The notes below the pieces were generated by a model. The model was not told the origin of the DNA. It saw only the letters and a program-made list of their open reading frames with translations, and made no database searches. DNA of 64,000 nt from Pseudomonas arsenicoxydans. GTDB lineage: Bacteria > Pseudomonadota > Gammaproteobacteria > Pseudomonadales > Pseudomonadaceae. A program made the translations under genes and the position numbers. How positions within the stretch are numbered: position 1 is the first letter of the stretch; the number at the start of each line of letters is the position of its first letter. Shown piece by piece: positions 7,950 through 17,753 of the stretch. The DNA is taken from contig NZ_LT629705.1 of the NCBI RefSeq assembly GCF_900103875.1, positions 196,001-260,000 of the forward strand. Direction: 5' to 3'.

Positions 7950-9303
7950 TCAAGCCACACTCGTTGAACAGGAAATTACGCAGCCCGTTGCGTTCACAGC
8001 CAGGCTCCAGGTTGAACGGCAGCACGCGTACGCCAAGGCTTTCCAGGCTGCTTTCAATGCCAAAGTGTTCGTGCAGCATCAGGTTCATCCGCGCCAGATA
8101 GCCTTCGGTGCCTTGCGGACTGGTCAACGGCAGCAGCACCAGCAACAGCTGATGATCGCGGTTGTTACGCAGCGGCAATTGCAGATCGAGGCCACGCTGG
8201 CTGCGTTCGAACAGACGCGACAGCTCGTCATTGGGACGGGTCATTTCGAAGGCAAACAAACCTGCCGCCAATTTGTGCTGCTCGACATCGACCAGCGAAC
8301 GCTTGAGCTGCAACGTGAACTGCTGTGCATCGGCGTCGGCCAGTTGCAGCACTTGCGGGTCGCGGCGCAGCAGGTCGGCGATGTGTCCGGCGAGCAACGC
8401 CAACAGGCTCAGCGTGCGATCCTGGAAGGCGAAGAACGGCATCTGCCGAACCGCCAGGATCGCCAGCAAACGACCTTCGGCATCGATCAGCGGAATGCAG
8501 GCCTGCAACGACGAGAACTGTGCCGAGCTGCCGGCATCAATCAGTTCCTGACGCACGCTGACCAGTTCGCCACGTTCCAGGCACAGCTTGACCAGACCGT
8601 CTTCGGTGCCCAACGGGCCCATGATGCCAATCGTCGCCAGCGCCTCGGGCAATACGTTTTCTTCGCGCTCGTCCACGCGATACAACCCGGCCACGCGCAG
8701 CGCGCCGTATTGGCCCAGCATGGCGACGATCGGATCGGCCAGCGCGGCCAGTGCATCACCTTCGTCCGGCATCACTCGCAGCTTGTCGCGCAAACCCAGC
8801 AAGGAGCTGCGCAAGCTTTGATCGCTGCCCGCCACACGCTGTTCCAGCAGATCGTGGGAGACCCGCAAAATCTGGTGCGCGCGAGTGAACTCGTCGAGAC
8901 GATATTGGCGGTAATCGTTGGCCATCTGCAGGCGCTGCAAGCGCCGTTCCCACAGATCGCGAACCTCGCCCACCAGCATGCCGCTGACCAGTACGCCGAC
9001 AATGAAGGACGGATCAAGTTGTGCGTAGGCTTCATGCCCGATGTAGCGCAGTGCGAACAACGCCATCACCAGCAGGCTGGCGCTGAGCAGGCCGCGAACA
9101 AATCCATAACGCACGCCCAACAGCAGCGGCGCCAGCACCGGCCAAGGGAAACCGCTGTGCATCTGCAGCGGGTCTTGCGGGGTCAGCCACAAGCCCAGGC
9201 CGATGGCCGCGCCCGTCACCAAAAGCGTTTCCAGCCAAGACACCGGGCCGCTGGCACGCGGCGCGAGGCTGTAATCCATGTGGGGAGAATTCATTGCATT
9301 CAC
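7927..9303 (-). CDS. pelD: PelD, inner-membrane c-di-GMP receptor
   Basis: A 458-residue membrane protein with four hydrophobic segments (about residues 23-110), a coiled helix, a GAF domain and a degenerate GGDEF domain that binds c-di-GMP without making it. The inhibitory-site residues are intact: RGLD at 370-373 and R405. These correspond, with a constant offset of three, to R367, D370 and R402 of P. aeruginosa PelD, which argues for post-translational activation of Pel synthesis by c-di-GMP. The frame opens with a GTG at 9303 overlapping the pelC stop; ATG at 9294 is an equally possible start. Confidence 0.95.
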   Translation of the reverse strand: MNAMNSPHMDYSLAPRASGPVSWLETLLVTGAAIGLGLWLTPQDPLQMHSGFPWPVLAPLLLGVRYGFVRGLLSASLLVMALFALRYIGHEAYAQLDPSFIVGVLVSGMLVGEVRDLWERRLQRLQMANDYRQYRLDEFTRAHQILRVSHDLLEQRVAGSDQSLRSSLLGLRDKLRVMPDEGDALAALADPIVAMLGQYGALRVAGLYRVDEREENVLPEALATIGIMGPLGTEDGLVKLCLERGELVSVRQELIDAGSSAQFSSLQACIPLIDAEGRLLAILAVRQMPFFAFQDRTLSLLALLAGHIADLLRRDPQVLQLADADAQQFTLQLKRSLVDVEQHKLAAGLFAFEMTRPNDELSRLFERSQRGLDLQLPLRNNRDHQLLLVLLPLTSPQGTEGYLARMNLMLHEHFGIESSLESLGVRVLPFNLEPGCERNGLRNFLFNECGLNDQQVAV

Positions 9304-9818
9304 TCGAACCGAAGGGCGCCAACAAGTTTGTCGAGCACCGTTTGCGCGGTGCCGGCGAGGCTTTCACGGGACCAGCCCGCACGTGCGCCACTTTTGCTCC
9401 AGAGCACACGACCGCTGCTGGCTTCGAGCACGCGCAGGCTGATGCCCACTGCCGGTTCGCCGTCCAGGCCGTTCTTGTATTGCCACTCTTCGACGCTGCC
9501 GGCGACGACATAATCAAGCTTCTGGTCGCGTGCCCAATCGAGCGCGCCGGCCAGACGTTCGTTGTCGTCCATCAGCGCTTGTTCGCCTTGAGTGCTGACC
9601 GGGTAAACCCGTGGTTGCAGACCGTGGCTGCTGAGTACGCTGAGCAGGATTTGCTCGGCGCGCTCGCCAGCTTGCGGGGTTTGCGAATAGTTGATCATCG
9701 GCACGGTGCCCCACTTCGCATTACGCGCAAGGTTAGGGCTGGTGTCGCCGGTGAAGCTGGCGCAACCGGCGACAAACAGAACTGCCAGAGCCAGGCTCAG
9801 ATTACGAATCGCTTGCAT
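9300..9818 (-). CDS. pelC: PelC, outer-membrane lipoprotein of the Pel export complex
   Basis: A 172-residue lipoprotein, the same length as P. aeruginosa PelC, which forms a dodecameric ring at the periplasmic side of the PelB pore. A signal peptide ends in the lipobox VAGC, cysteine being the lipidated residue. The frame is open seven codons further upstream, but ATG 9818 is preferred because AGGAG lies 8 bases before it and the signal peptide then has normal length. Overlaps the start of pelD by four bases. Confidence 0.95.
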   Translation of the reverse strand: MQAIRNLSLALAVLFVAGCASFTGDTSPNLARNAKWGTVPMINYSQTPQAGERAEQILLSVLSSHGLQPRVYPVSTQGEQALMDDNERLAGALDWARDQKLDYVVAGSVEEWQYKNGLDGEPAVGISLRVLEASSGRVLWSKSGARAGWSRESLAGTAQTVLDKLVGALRFE

Positions 9819-9846
9819 CAGTTTTTCTCCTGTAAACATTTCATGA

Positions 9847-12800
9847 TCAGCGTCCGAATCGCACGCCGTAGCTCACACCCAGTGTTCCGCCCGCCTGACC
9901 GTTCCCGCCTTGTGGCGCGGATTGGTAGCCGACGGTAAGGGCCAATTCGTCACCGCCCAGTACTTCGACGCCGAGCCCGGTGTTGATGCCGTAGTTGAAG
10001 GTTTGATCCAGCCATTGCCAGCCTGCCGTCACGTCCACCAGCCAGGTGTATTGCGGGCGAGTGCGCACCAGGGCGCCCGGCAAACCGCGACGCCATGAGC
10101 TGCCGACGTACAGCTGGCCGTAACGGCTTTGCAGCAGATCGTCAGCCGTCACGACGGAGGGATCGTCCGAGTTATCAACGTTTTTCACCGGGCCGCCGTT
10201 GTCACTGGACAGGTAATCCAGGGTGCGGTCCTTGACGTTGTTGTGCTGATAATCGATACCGCTGCGCACGGTCCAGCTGGGCCCGGCGAATTCCAGCGTG
10301 TGGTTGTATTCCATCTTCAGTTCCTGGCCGTTGCCCAGGGAATCGCCCGCACGGGTGGAGAACGATTTCTGTGCCACTTCCCAACTGATCTGATCCCGCG
10401 CCGAGAGCCCGTGACGGCCGCCGACCCACACGCTGTCGTGCTGGCCGAAAGCGCGCATCAGGCCGCTGTCTTCGCTTTTTCGATGCCAGTCCAGACCGGT
10501 CTCGACCTGGTCACTGACGCTCAACTGCCAGGTCCGGGACAGGCCCAGGCCATTGCGGTCGTCGTCCTTGCGCTGACTGGTGTCGGCGAACAGTTTGTAG
10601 CTGCCATCCTCGACCGAACGTTGCAGGGTCAGCGCAGCGTTGTGCTCATCGCCCATGCGCGTTTCGATCAACTGGTTGCTGTTGTAAGTGCCGTTCTCCA
10701 GCTCAAGATTGGCGTACCACTGAGCACCCAGGTTGTGCGCAATCTGCAGACGCGGCGCGCTGTATTCCAGGCCACCGAAATCCTGTTGATGCCAGGACAG
10801 TTGCGCGCCTTGTGGTGTCAGTTCCTGAAGCTCAACAGCCTGACGGCGCAGTTGGTCACGCACAGCCGCCGGCTGATCGTCACCCAGCGCGGACTGACTG
10901 AGGTCGAGGGCTTCGTCGAACCGACCGAGGCGACTCAGTGCCTGAGCGCGTTGCGCCGGGTTCAGGTCGCTGCTGGCCAGCAGCGTTTCGACCTGTGCCT
11001 TGTTGCGGCTGCGCAGGGCTTGCTGAATCTCTTCGTAACGCTGGACTTTCAAGCCCTGGCTACGCGCCCACTCCAGCCATTGGTCTTTCTGCGATTCCTG
11101 GTTGGTCGCATCGAGACGCGCCAGCAACCGCTCGAACCACAATTGCAGCATCGCCGGCGAGCCGTCTTTCCACTTCGCCACTTCCTGCTGCGCCTTGCCC
11201 GGCGAATAACTGCTGGCCATCAAGCGCAACCAGATCGCATAGCGTTGGGACGAAGGTTGAATGTTTTCGCCCTCGGGACTGCGCAGCAGCTTGAGGCGCA
11301 ACCGTTGTGCGGCATCCTGATAGCCGGCGTTTTCCAGCGCATCGGCATAGGCCGCGCGGACCAGCCAATCCTGCGGGGCGGTCTTGAGGTACATGCGATA
11401 CCAGGCCAAGGCTTCGGTATCGCGACCGAGCATTTGACTGGCACTGGCGAACGGCAGCCAGAGGATTCGATCCTGACGTGCCTGCGGCTTCCATTCAGTC
11501 AGCAACGGCTTGAGCGCGGTGGTGTTGCCCTGATCGATGTACAGCCACATCAGGCGTTCGCGGAACAGGTTTTCCTCCGGGAAACGTGACAAGCCCGAGA
11601 GGTACAAACGCTGCGCCTCATCGACGTTGCCCTGCTGCACCGCCAACGCACCGCGTACCGCCAGCACTTGCGCTTGATCGTTGGCTTCGGGGTATTGCTC
11701 GGCGTCTTTGAGCAAGGCGACCACTTGCGGCCAGTCCTGCATTTCTTGCGCTTGCTGCAAGGCTTCGACCAGACGCAGCGGATCATGCGCACGGTTCCAG
11801 CTGCCGACCATCATGGTCAGGGCGCGTTTCGGATCGCTGGTGCGATACCGCGTGATCAGCTGACTCTCGTCGCCACTGTTGAGCGAACCCTTGATCGCGA
11901 GCAATCTTTCCAGGGAGTCCTGCAGCTCATTGTCGAGTTCCAGGTCCCAGGCCAGGGCTGCGCGCAAGCGCCAGTAACTGTCATCGGTGATCTTGCGGTT
12001 ATCGACCTGCAACACGTCCCACGCCGCCTGATTATCAAACAGCTTCAGGTCGGTGTTGGCCCAATCGACGCGCTCGGTCGTGGTCAGTGCAAAACGTTTC
12101 GAGTAGTTCTTGTAGACCTCGACCTTTGCGGCGAATTGCCCGGTGCTTTCGAGGTTTTGCAGCAACCGCGTCCAGGCCAGGCGATGGGCTGGGTATTTGC
12201 GCAGGTAAGCGTGCAACCAGGCTTCGGCCTGGGCCGGTGTGCCGCGCGATTCGTGGCCGTAGATCAGCGCATCGAGCTCGACGTCGGTCAGCGCACGCTG
12301 CTCCATGATCTCGGCGAGTAAGGGGATCGCATGATCGAAGTCGTACTGCTGGCTCGCCAATCGCCAGGCGTGCTCGCGGGTTTGCGGATCTTCGTGCAGC
12401 TTCAGCAAACGAGTCCAGTAGTCCAGGGCGGCTGGGGTGTCGCCGCGCCATTCGCCCAGGTGCGCCATTTGCTCAAGCAACGCCTGGTCATCCGGATGCT
12501 CAGCTACCAGCTGCTGACCACTTTCCCAGGCACCGGGCAAATCGCCGAGGGCCAGGCGCATGCTGAATTCCTTGCGCAGGATTTGCGGGTTATCCGGTTG
12601 CAGAACGCGCCACTGATCTAGAAAACGCTGGGCCAGATCGAAGCGTTTGCTGCCGACGGCAACGTCGACGCCCTGCTCCAGCCATGCCGAATCAGTTTGC
12701 GGATCCTTGAGCTGGTCCAGCTCCTCAGCCAGTACGCGCGAGGCTTGGTCACCACGACCGGCCGCCAACAAGCTGTTGAACGCCAGTTGGGCGTATTCAC

Positions 12801-13440
12801 GACGTTCGGACGGCGCCTGGCTGTCTTGCTTGAGCAGCAGGTAAATGTCGGCGGCGCGACCCGGTTGCTCACCGGCCAGATACCACTGCGCAGCAGACTT
12901 GAGCGAATCAGTACGCTGGGCCGGATCGCGATCGGCAATTTCTTCGTAGACGCTGGCAGCGAACGCCGGGGCCTGTAGCGTCAGGGCCAACTTGGCCAGA
13001 CTCTGCAATTGCGGGAGTGCCAACATCCGGTGATCAAAGCTTTGCAGGCGTTCGACCAAGGCTTTCTGCGCGACCGGATCATTGGCTTTCGCCGCCTCCA
13101 GCGCATCCAGCTCCAGCCGGTAATAAGCCTGCAACTCAGGTGCCGGTTTCGGCCAGCTCTCAAGGTGCTGGCGCGCCTTGGCGTAGTCGCCAAGACGAAT
13201 CAACAGATCGACCAGTTGCAAGCGCAGGCGGTCGTCGTCCGGGTGCGCCGCCAGCAGCAGTTCGGCGTAGTTGGCCGAGACCGCATCCGGCTCGCGGCCG
13301 TCCGGCTGGAACACTTCTTCGCGCTGGAACGTCAGCCACAGCAAGCCGCCCACGGCCACCGCCACCACCGCCAATGCCCAAGGATTGAGCAGGCGCCTGC
13401 TTTTGGTTACTGAGGAGTTAGATGCAGAAGAGCTGACCAT
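9847..13440 (-). CDS. pelB: PelB, TPR scaffold and outer-membrane porin for Pel export
   Basis: A 1197-residue protein that spans the periplasm and exports Pel across the outer membrane. One N-terminal transmembrane helix (LLNPWALAVVAVAVGGLLWL region, about 17-38) is followed by some 800 residues of tetratricopeptide-type helices, and the last 350 residues alternate in the way of a beta barrel, ending in GVSYGVRFGR with an aromatic/Arg-rich finish. Length agrees with P. aeruginosa PelB. The start overlaps the 3' end of pelA by 23 bases. Confidence 0.96.
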   Translation of the reverse strand: MVSSSASNSSVTKSRRLLNPWALAVVAVAVGGLLWLTFQREEVFQPDGREPDAVSANYAELLLAAHPDDDRLRLQLVDLLIRLGDYAKARQHLESWPKPAPELQAYYRLELDALEAAKANDPVAQKALVERLQSFDHRMLALPQLQSLAKLALTLQAPAFAASVYEEIADRDPAQRTDSLKSAAQWYLAGEQPGRAADIYLLLKQDSQAPSERREYAQLAFNSLLAAGRGDQASRVLAEELDQLKDPQTDSAWLEQGVDVAVGSKRFDLAQRFLDQWRVLQPDNPQILRKEFSMRLALGDLPGAWESGQQLVAEHPDDQALLEQMAHLGEWRGDTPAALDYWTRLLKLHEDPQTREHAWRLASQQYDFDHAIPLLAEIMEQRALTDVELDALIYGHESRGTPAQAEAWLHAYLRKYPAHRLAWTRLLQNLESTGQFAAKVEVYKNYSKRFALTTTERVDWANTDLKLFDNQAAWDVLQVDNRKITDDSYWRLRAALAWDLELDNELQDSLERLLAIKGSLNSGDESQLITRYRTSDPKRALTMMVGSWNRAHDPLRLVEALQQAQEMQDWPQVVALLKDAEQYPEANDQAQVLAVRGALAVQQGNVDEAQRLYLSGLSRFPEENLFRERLMWLYIDQGNTTALKPLLTEWKPQARQDRILWLPFASASQMLGRDTEALAWYRMYLKTAPQDWLVRAAYADALENAGYQDAAQRLRLKLLRSPEGENIQPSSQRYAIWLRLMASSYSPGKAQQEVAKWKDGSPAMLQLWFERLLARLDATNQESQKDQWLEWARSQGLKVQRYEEIQQALRSRNKAQVETLLASSDLNPAQRAQALSRLGRFDEALDLSQSALGDDQPAAVRDQLRRQAVELQELTPQGAQLSWHQQDFGGLEYSAPRLQIAHNLGAQWYANLELENGTYNSNQLIETRMGDEHNAALTLQRSVEDGSYKLFADTSQRKDDDRNGLGLSRTWQLSVSDQVETGLDWHRKSEDSGLMRAFGQHDSVWVGGRHGLSARDQISWEVAQKSFSTRAGDSLGNGQELKMEYNHTLEFAGPSWTVRSGIDYQHNNVKDRTLDYLSSDNGGPVKNVDNSDDPSVVTADDLLQSRYGQLYVGSSWRRGLPGALVRTRPQYTWLVDVTAGWQWLDQTFNYGINTGLGVEVLGGDELALTVGYQSAPQGGNGQAGGTLGVSYGVRFGR

Positions 13441-16231
13441 GACTCACCTGCTTCATTGGTAATTGAAAAGTCCACAGGCCGGCGGATGCCTTGCCTGCAA
13501 AATGTTGCCCATCTACTTCAACCCGGCAGGTGCTCGACGCACGCACTGAGAAGGCCAGATCGACCTGCCCGGCAAACGAGAAGTTCACTTGCTTTGCATC
13601 CACATACGTCCAGTCCAGCAACGGCAGATTGGCCTCCTCCAGCGCCGGTCTGTCATCCCGGTCGGGACGCAATACCAGCAATGCGTGGTCGCTGCTCAAC
13701 GCCACATAGCGGCCTTGCGGCAAGTCACGAACACCGGCAACGCCTTGCGAACGCAACAGGTCCGGCCAGCCCATTTGCGGGTCGAGGCGCAGGGTACGCA
13801 GTGCGTCCATGCCGCGAACCTGCCAGTCGCCATCGGCGGTACGGGCCAGACTGGATTGATACAAACCGTGCAGACGATCGAGGTAATCGCTCATCCACAG
13901 CGACATCGGTTGCTGGGTTTTCATGTAGCCGTAGATATCGCCCATGGCCTTGATCGAGGCCTGCTTGGTGCTCGAATAGAAGTGGTAATACAGGTGCAAG
14001 CCGCGCAAGCGTCGTGGGCTGTCGGTGAGTTCGAAGGTGTCGATTACATCGCGAAAGCCGTAGTACGGGCCTTTCCACAAGTTGGTGTAGAGGTTCTCGT
14101 TGATGATCGGCGCGTAATACTGCAAGCCACCTTCAGTGGGGCGCAGCAGCGGGTTCAAACCGGTCAGCGACGGGTTGGCCTTGGTCAGCATGGTTTCGGC
14201 GCCGTTGACGTTTTTCAGTCCCGCGTCGTAGGCCAGCTTGATGGTGGCCGCCGACGGCAACGCATCGCCCGGCCAGAACACCATCTTCACCGGTTTTTCC
14301 GGGGTGGTGAGCTGCTGGTTGATGTAGTCGCGCGAGCCAAAAATCTCGCGGCGAAAATCGATTTTGTCGTAACCCGGAATTGCCATTTTCAAACCGTATT
14401 CCGGATTGAAGTTTTCGCGTTTCTTGGCCTGTTCCGGCTGCATGAAAAACGGATGGCTGAAGGTGTGGGTGGCGACCTCGACTTTCGGGTCGGCGAACAA
14501 TTCGCGGGCAATCGGTTCCAGCTCGCGGGCGAGGAACGGGAACATTCCGCGCGGCGAAATCTCGCCTTCGATTACCGACACCGACGTCAGAAACGGGTTA
14601 GGCCGGATGAAATCGTCCAGCACCTGTTTGCCGGCATAGGGCGTGCCGCGCACTTCGGCGCGCGACGGGAAGCCATCGCCATCGATGTGCACGGTGGCGA
14701 TGCGGCGACCGTTTTCAGTAGTGGTGTCCGGACGCGGCTGTACTGGCAAACGCAAGCTGGCCTGGAGGAAAGCGAAAGGGTCGAGAATCCAGCGGCTGCG
14801 TTCGTTGTTGGTTTCCAGAATGTACGGCGCGAGGGCGATACCGCCCCACTCAGCGACCGCCACCGGGACGAATGTCTGGCCGTCTGCCGCGGTCAGCGAC
14901 AACGCGGCTTTCGGGCCTTTGGGCAGCAAGGAGATCGCGGTCAAGTCACGGGATCTGGGCTGCACCGGTGCTTCGAAGGCGCCGATCAGCGCCTTGTCCT
15001 GATAAGTAATGCTCAACGTTTGAGTGCCAATCGGCGCCGCGCGATTCAGGCCCAGGCGCTTGAGCAGCAGCGTGTCTTGAATCGGCAGGCCGGAAAAGAA
15101 CACCACCGGAACCTGTTCGTCCAGACGCTTGCCGATCCAGCTGTTAAAAGCCGATGCGTCCTGCGGCGGGCCGCTGGTCATCCAGGTGATGACACCGGCG
15201 TACAAACCACTGAAGCGATACGCTGGCAGCGTGTTGTCCACCGGCAGGTAATCGACCCGGTAGCCGAGGTATTCGAGTAGACCGCCGAGCAACGTGTGCC
15301 CGGCGTTGCGGATCAGGTCGCCTTCGCGCGGATCGTAAAGCAGCGCGATCCGGCGCGGCTGGACTTCGATGCTGCTGATGCCCATCGAGTCCAGCTCAGG
15401 CGTGCCGATGTAGGGAATGAAACCCTCGTCGCGCAGACGCTTGGCCAGTTTGCGCGCTTCGTCGCGGCGCTCTGGCGGCAGGTAGTCGATGGCGACCAGC
15501 GGGATGCCTTTGGCGCGCAACGGTTGAATCTGGGTTTCCAGCCACTGGCGATCGGCTTCAGGCACCGGGCGATAGCGCTTGGCGCCAGCGTCCCAACCGG
15601 CATGAATGGACTCGATTGCCACCGCAGACGCCACACCGTCCAGGTCCGGCAATACTTCAAATCCACGATTGAAAAACAGCTTCAGGCTCGGCTGACGCTG
15701 GTGCAGTTCGCGCAGGAAACTGGCGAGTGCCAAACGCTGTTTTTCTCGCGACGACTCGGGCATCAACTGGAAGCTGTCGAGGGTGTCGAGGAACAACCCG
15801 GCGTAGCCTTCAGTCTGCAAAGACTTGGCGCGAGCGAACAAATGCTCCCGCCAGGCCGCCGCTGACAAGTCCATGACCTGACTGTCCCACGCGCCGTTGC
15901 GCACAGGACCGACTGCGCCGCCGAGGTGTGCTTTTTCGATGTCGGCCTTGCTGCCGCTGAACTCGCCCACCGACAGATAGGCGAATGGCTGGCTGCCCAG
16001 TTTGCGCAGGGTTTTGACGTCGCCCACGGTCATATGCCCCGGCTCAACCACAGACCAGTCGAACTGAGCCAGCTCGGAAATCGGCGGTTGATCGGCGTAC
16101 CAAAAAGCGACGCTGGCGGGTTGCGGTAATGCGGCGGCCTGCACGGCGGGCCCGCTCACGAACAATGCTAATGCGGCTAGCAGCCGTTTAGCGGCCGCGC
16201 GGACACGCGTCCTGCGAAAAACGATTTCCAT
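13418..16231 (-). CDS. pelA: PelA, periplasmic Pel deacetylase and glycoside hydrolase
   Basis: A 937-residue exported enzyme. After a signal peptide (residues about 10-32) comes a TIM-barrel glycoside hydrolase region (YADQPPISELAQFDWSVVEP onward, with FLDTLDSFQL and VAIDYLPPERRDE), a reductase-like middle region, and a polysaccharide deacetylase domain with the metal motif HIDGDGFPSR and the downstream HTFSHPFF pair of histidines. PelA partially deacetylates Pel and can cleave it, which is needed for export of mature polymer. Order and length match P. aeruginosa. Downstream overlaps pelB. Confidence 0.96.
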   Translation of the reverse strand: MEIVFRRTRVRAAAKRLLAALALFVSGPAVQAAALPQPASVAFWYADQPPISELAQFDWSVVEPGHMTVGDVKTLRKLGSQPFAYLSVGEFSGSKADIEKAHLGGAVGPVRNGAWDSQVMDLSAAAWREHLFARAKSLQTEGYAGLFLDTLDSFQLMPESSREKQRLALASFLRELHQRQPSLKLFFNRGFEVLPDLDGVASAVAIESIHAGWDAGAKRYRPVPEADRQWLETQIQPLRAKGIPLVAIDYLPPERRDEARKLAKRLRDEGFIPYIGTPELDSMGISSIEVQPRRIALLYDPREGDLIRNAGHTLLGGLLEYLGYRVDYLPVDNTLPAYRFSGLYAGVITWMTSGPPQDASAFNSWIGKRLDEQVPVVFFSGLPIQDTLLLKRLGLNRAAPIGTQTLSITYQDKALIGAFEAPVQPRSRDLTAISLLPKGPKAALSLTAADGQTFVPVAVAEWGGIALAPYILETNNERSRWILDPFAFLQASLRLPVQPRPDTTTENGRRIATVHIDGDGFPSRAEVRGTPYAGKQVLDDFIRPNPFLTSVSVIEGEISPRGMFPFLARELEPIARELFADPKVEVATHTFSHPFFMQPEQAKKRENFNPEYGLKMAIPGYDKIDFRREIFGSRDYINQQLTTPEKPVKMVFWPGDALPSAATIKLAYDAGLKNVNGAETMLTKANPSLTGLNPLLRPTEGGLQYYAPIINENLYTNLWKGPYYGFRDVIDTFELTDSPRRLRGLHLYYHFYSSTKQASIKAMGDIYGYMKTQQPMSLWMSDYLDRLHGLYQSSLARTADGDWQVRGMDALRTLRLDPQMGWPDLLRSQGVAGVRDLPQGRYVALSSDHALLVLRPDRDDRPALEEANLPLLDWTYVDAKQVNFSFAGQVDLAFSVRASSTCRVEVDGQHFAGKASAGLWTFQLPMKQVSHGQLFCI

Positions 16232-16293
16232 AACTCACTCTTGAATGGACTGAACCGATACTGCTTGGATGTCGGACAGCGAAACCGACCGGC

Positions 16294-17226
16294 TTACAGG
16301 CTGCGGATAAGCTGCACCAGCCCTTTGCCGATGGTGGTCGGTTCCGGGAGCTTGAAACGCTCGAGCAGGCGGCTGTTGTTGGCGCGCGAATGGCGAATAT
16401 CGCCTTGACGTGGTGCGTGATGAATCACCTTCAACGGGTTGCCGGTGGCGGCGCCCAATTCAGTGATCAGGTCGTTGAGGCTAGTGGAACGGCTGAGGCC
16501 GACATTGACCGGGCCCGGGCTTGGTTCGCTGACTTCCAGCGATTGCACGAGAATGCTCACCAGGTCCTGGACATAGACGAAATCGCGGGTTTGCCCACCG
16601 TCGCCAAAAATAGCCACCGACTGCTCTGCCAAGGCCAGCTTGGTAAAAATGCTGATGACCCCGGAGTACGGCGATGACGGATCCTGGCGTGGGCCGAAGA
16701 TGTTGAAGAACCGAAAAATCATCGGTTCCAGGCCATGCTCGCGGCGATAGAAATCCAGGTAATACTCACTCGCCAGTTTGTCGCTGGCATACGGCGTGAG
16801 TGGGGATTTTGGCGTGTCTTCGTGAATCGCCGTGCCTTCGCCATTGTTGCCGTAGATGGCAGCGCTGGAAGCGAATACCACGCGCTTGATCCCGGCCTTC
16901 ACCATGCTTTCGCACACGTTGAGGGTGCCGACGAAGTTGCTTTGATGGGTGCTGACTGGATCATCCACCGACGCTTGCACCGAGGCGACCGCCGCCAAGT
17001 GAACCACAGCGCCGCAATCGCGCATGGCTTGTGCCACTACAGCACCGTCCGCGACATCACCGATAACCAGGTTCAGATTGGCATTATCCATCGGCAGATT
17101 GCTGACCTTGCCGGTCGACAAATTATCCAGCACGCGAACCTTGTAGCCCTTGCCCAGCAACGCTTCTACGAGGTGCGATCCAATAAACCCAGCACCGCCA
17201 GTCACCAGTATTCGCTCAACAAACAT
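16294..17226 (-). CDS. pelX: PelX-type UDP-N-acetylglucosamine C4-epimerase
   Basis: A 310-residue short-chain dehydrogenase/epimerase. The NAD-binding GGAGFIGSH is at about residues 10-18, the catalytic Ser sits in FASSAAIYG, and YASDK supplies the Tyr/Lys pair. Placed 62 bases upstream of pelA in the same direction, it fits PelX of P. protegens, which makes UDP-GalNAc, a precursor for the GalNAc in Pel. P. aeruginosa lacks this gene in its pel operon. The alternative, a UDP-glucose 4-epimerase (GalE-like), cannot be excluded by sequence alone, but context favours PelX. It is the first gene of the pel transcript. Confidence 0.88.
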   Translation of the reverse strand: MFVERILVTGGAGFIGSHLVEALLGKGYKVRVLDNLSTGKVSNLPMDNANLNLVIGDVADGAVVAQAMRDCGAVVHLAAVASVQASVDDPVSTHQSNFVGTLNVCESMVKAGIKRVVFASSAAIYGNNGEGTAIHEDTPKSPLTPYASDKLASEYYLDFYRREHGLEPMIFRFFNIFGPRQDPSSPYSGVISIFTKLALAEQSVAIFGDGGQTRDFVYVQDLVSILVQSLEVSEPSPGPVNVGLSRSTSLNDLITELGAATGNPLKVIHHAPRQGDIRHSRANNSRLLERFKLPEPTTIGKGLVQLIRSL

Positions 17227-17333
17227 GAAATCTCTCCCTGAACATTAGAGCGGATACGAGTGCTTGAATTCCGCCGACTTTATGGCGCAAGGCCATCAAA
17301 ACGCCGCCGATAATGGGAGATCAGAAACAGAGT

Positions 17334-17347
17334 GTCAATACTTTGTC
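17334..17347. promoter_or_regulatory. candidate FleQ box 1 upstream of pelX
   Basis: GTCAATACTTTGTC resembles the FleQ recognition sequence as I know it (GTCAATAAATTGAC), with the left half intact. It lies 108 bases upstream of the pelX start. FleQ represses or activates pel in response to c-di-GMP in P. aeruginosa. Confidence 0.5.
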
Positions 17348-17373
17348 TGACTTGTCGCCGAACGGTAATCACT

Positions 17374-17387
17374 GTCAATTTTCAGTC
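17374..17387. promoter_or_regulatory. candidate FleQ box 2 upstream of pelX
   Basis: GTCAATTTTCAGTC is a second FleQ-like sequence, exactly 40 bases from the first, which would place both on the same face of the helix (about four turns). P. aeruginosa pel also has paired FleQ sites. Confidence 0.5.
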
Positions 17388-17422
17388 ATTTATTTGGCGG
17401 CATTTATTAGCTACACGGTGTC

Positions 17423-17632
17423 ATGCAATTGCCACGCGAGTACCACAGACTCGTCTGGCGCGGAGCATACGCCGTGCATCTGGCCCTTTTTATTATCGAT
17501 GGCCAGCACAGCTTCGACCCGTCGCAATGGCTCGTCGATGGCATTGAGAGAATTATCGGTTGCCTGATGAGCGTCGTCGCCCGCGAGCGTCACGACAAAT
17601 ACATGACGCTTTTTGAAAAACTACTGGGATGA
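17423..17632 (+). CDS. doubtful 69-codon open frame
   Basis: This frame runs divergent from pelX inside the 527-base gap between pelX and the next gene (17227-17753). It encodes a 69-residue peptide with one moderately hydrophobic patch. There is no good ribosome binding site before its ATG and I recognise no family. It could be a gene remnant or chance. Apart from the FleQ-like boxes I see nothing else in this gap. Confidence 0.2.
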   Translation: MQLPREYHRLVWRGAYAVHLALFIIDGQHSFDPSQWLVDGIERIIGCLMSVVARERHDKYMTLFEKLLG

Positions 17633-17753
17633 CACCCCTTTTCGGACGATCACGGCCTGATCCCGGCAGATCGCGTCTTCATTAAACACGGATACGGGCT
17701 GACGTCGGATGTGCTGCAATCAACCTGGAGTTTTGCTCGAAGGACAATCAAAC

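Noticed and set aside
13589..15280. 563-codon plus-strand frame opposite pelA
   Set aside because: Antisense shadow of pelA with no recognisable domain.
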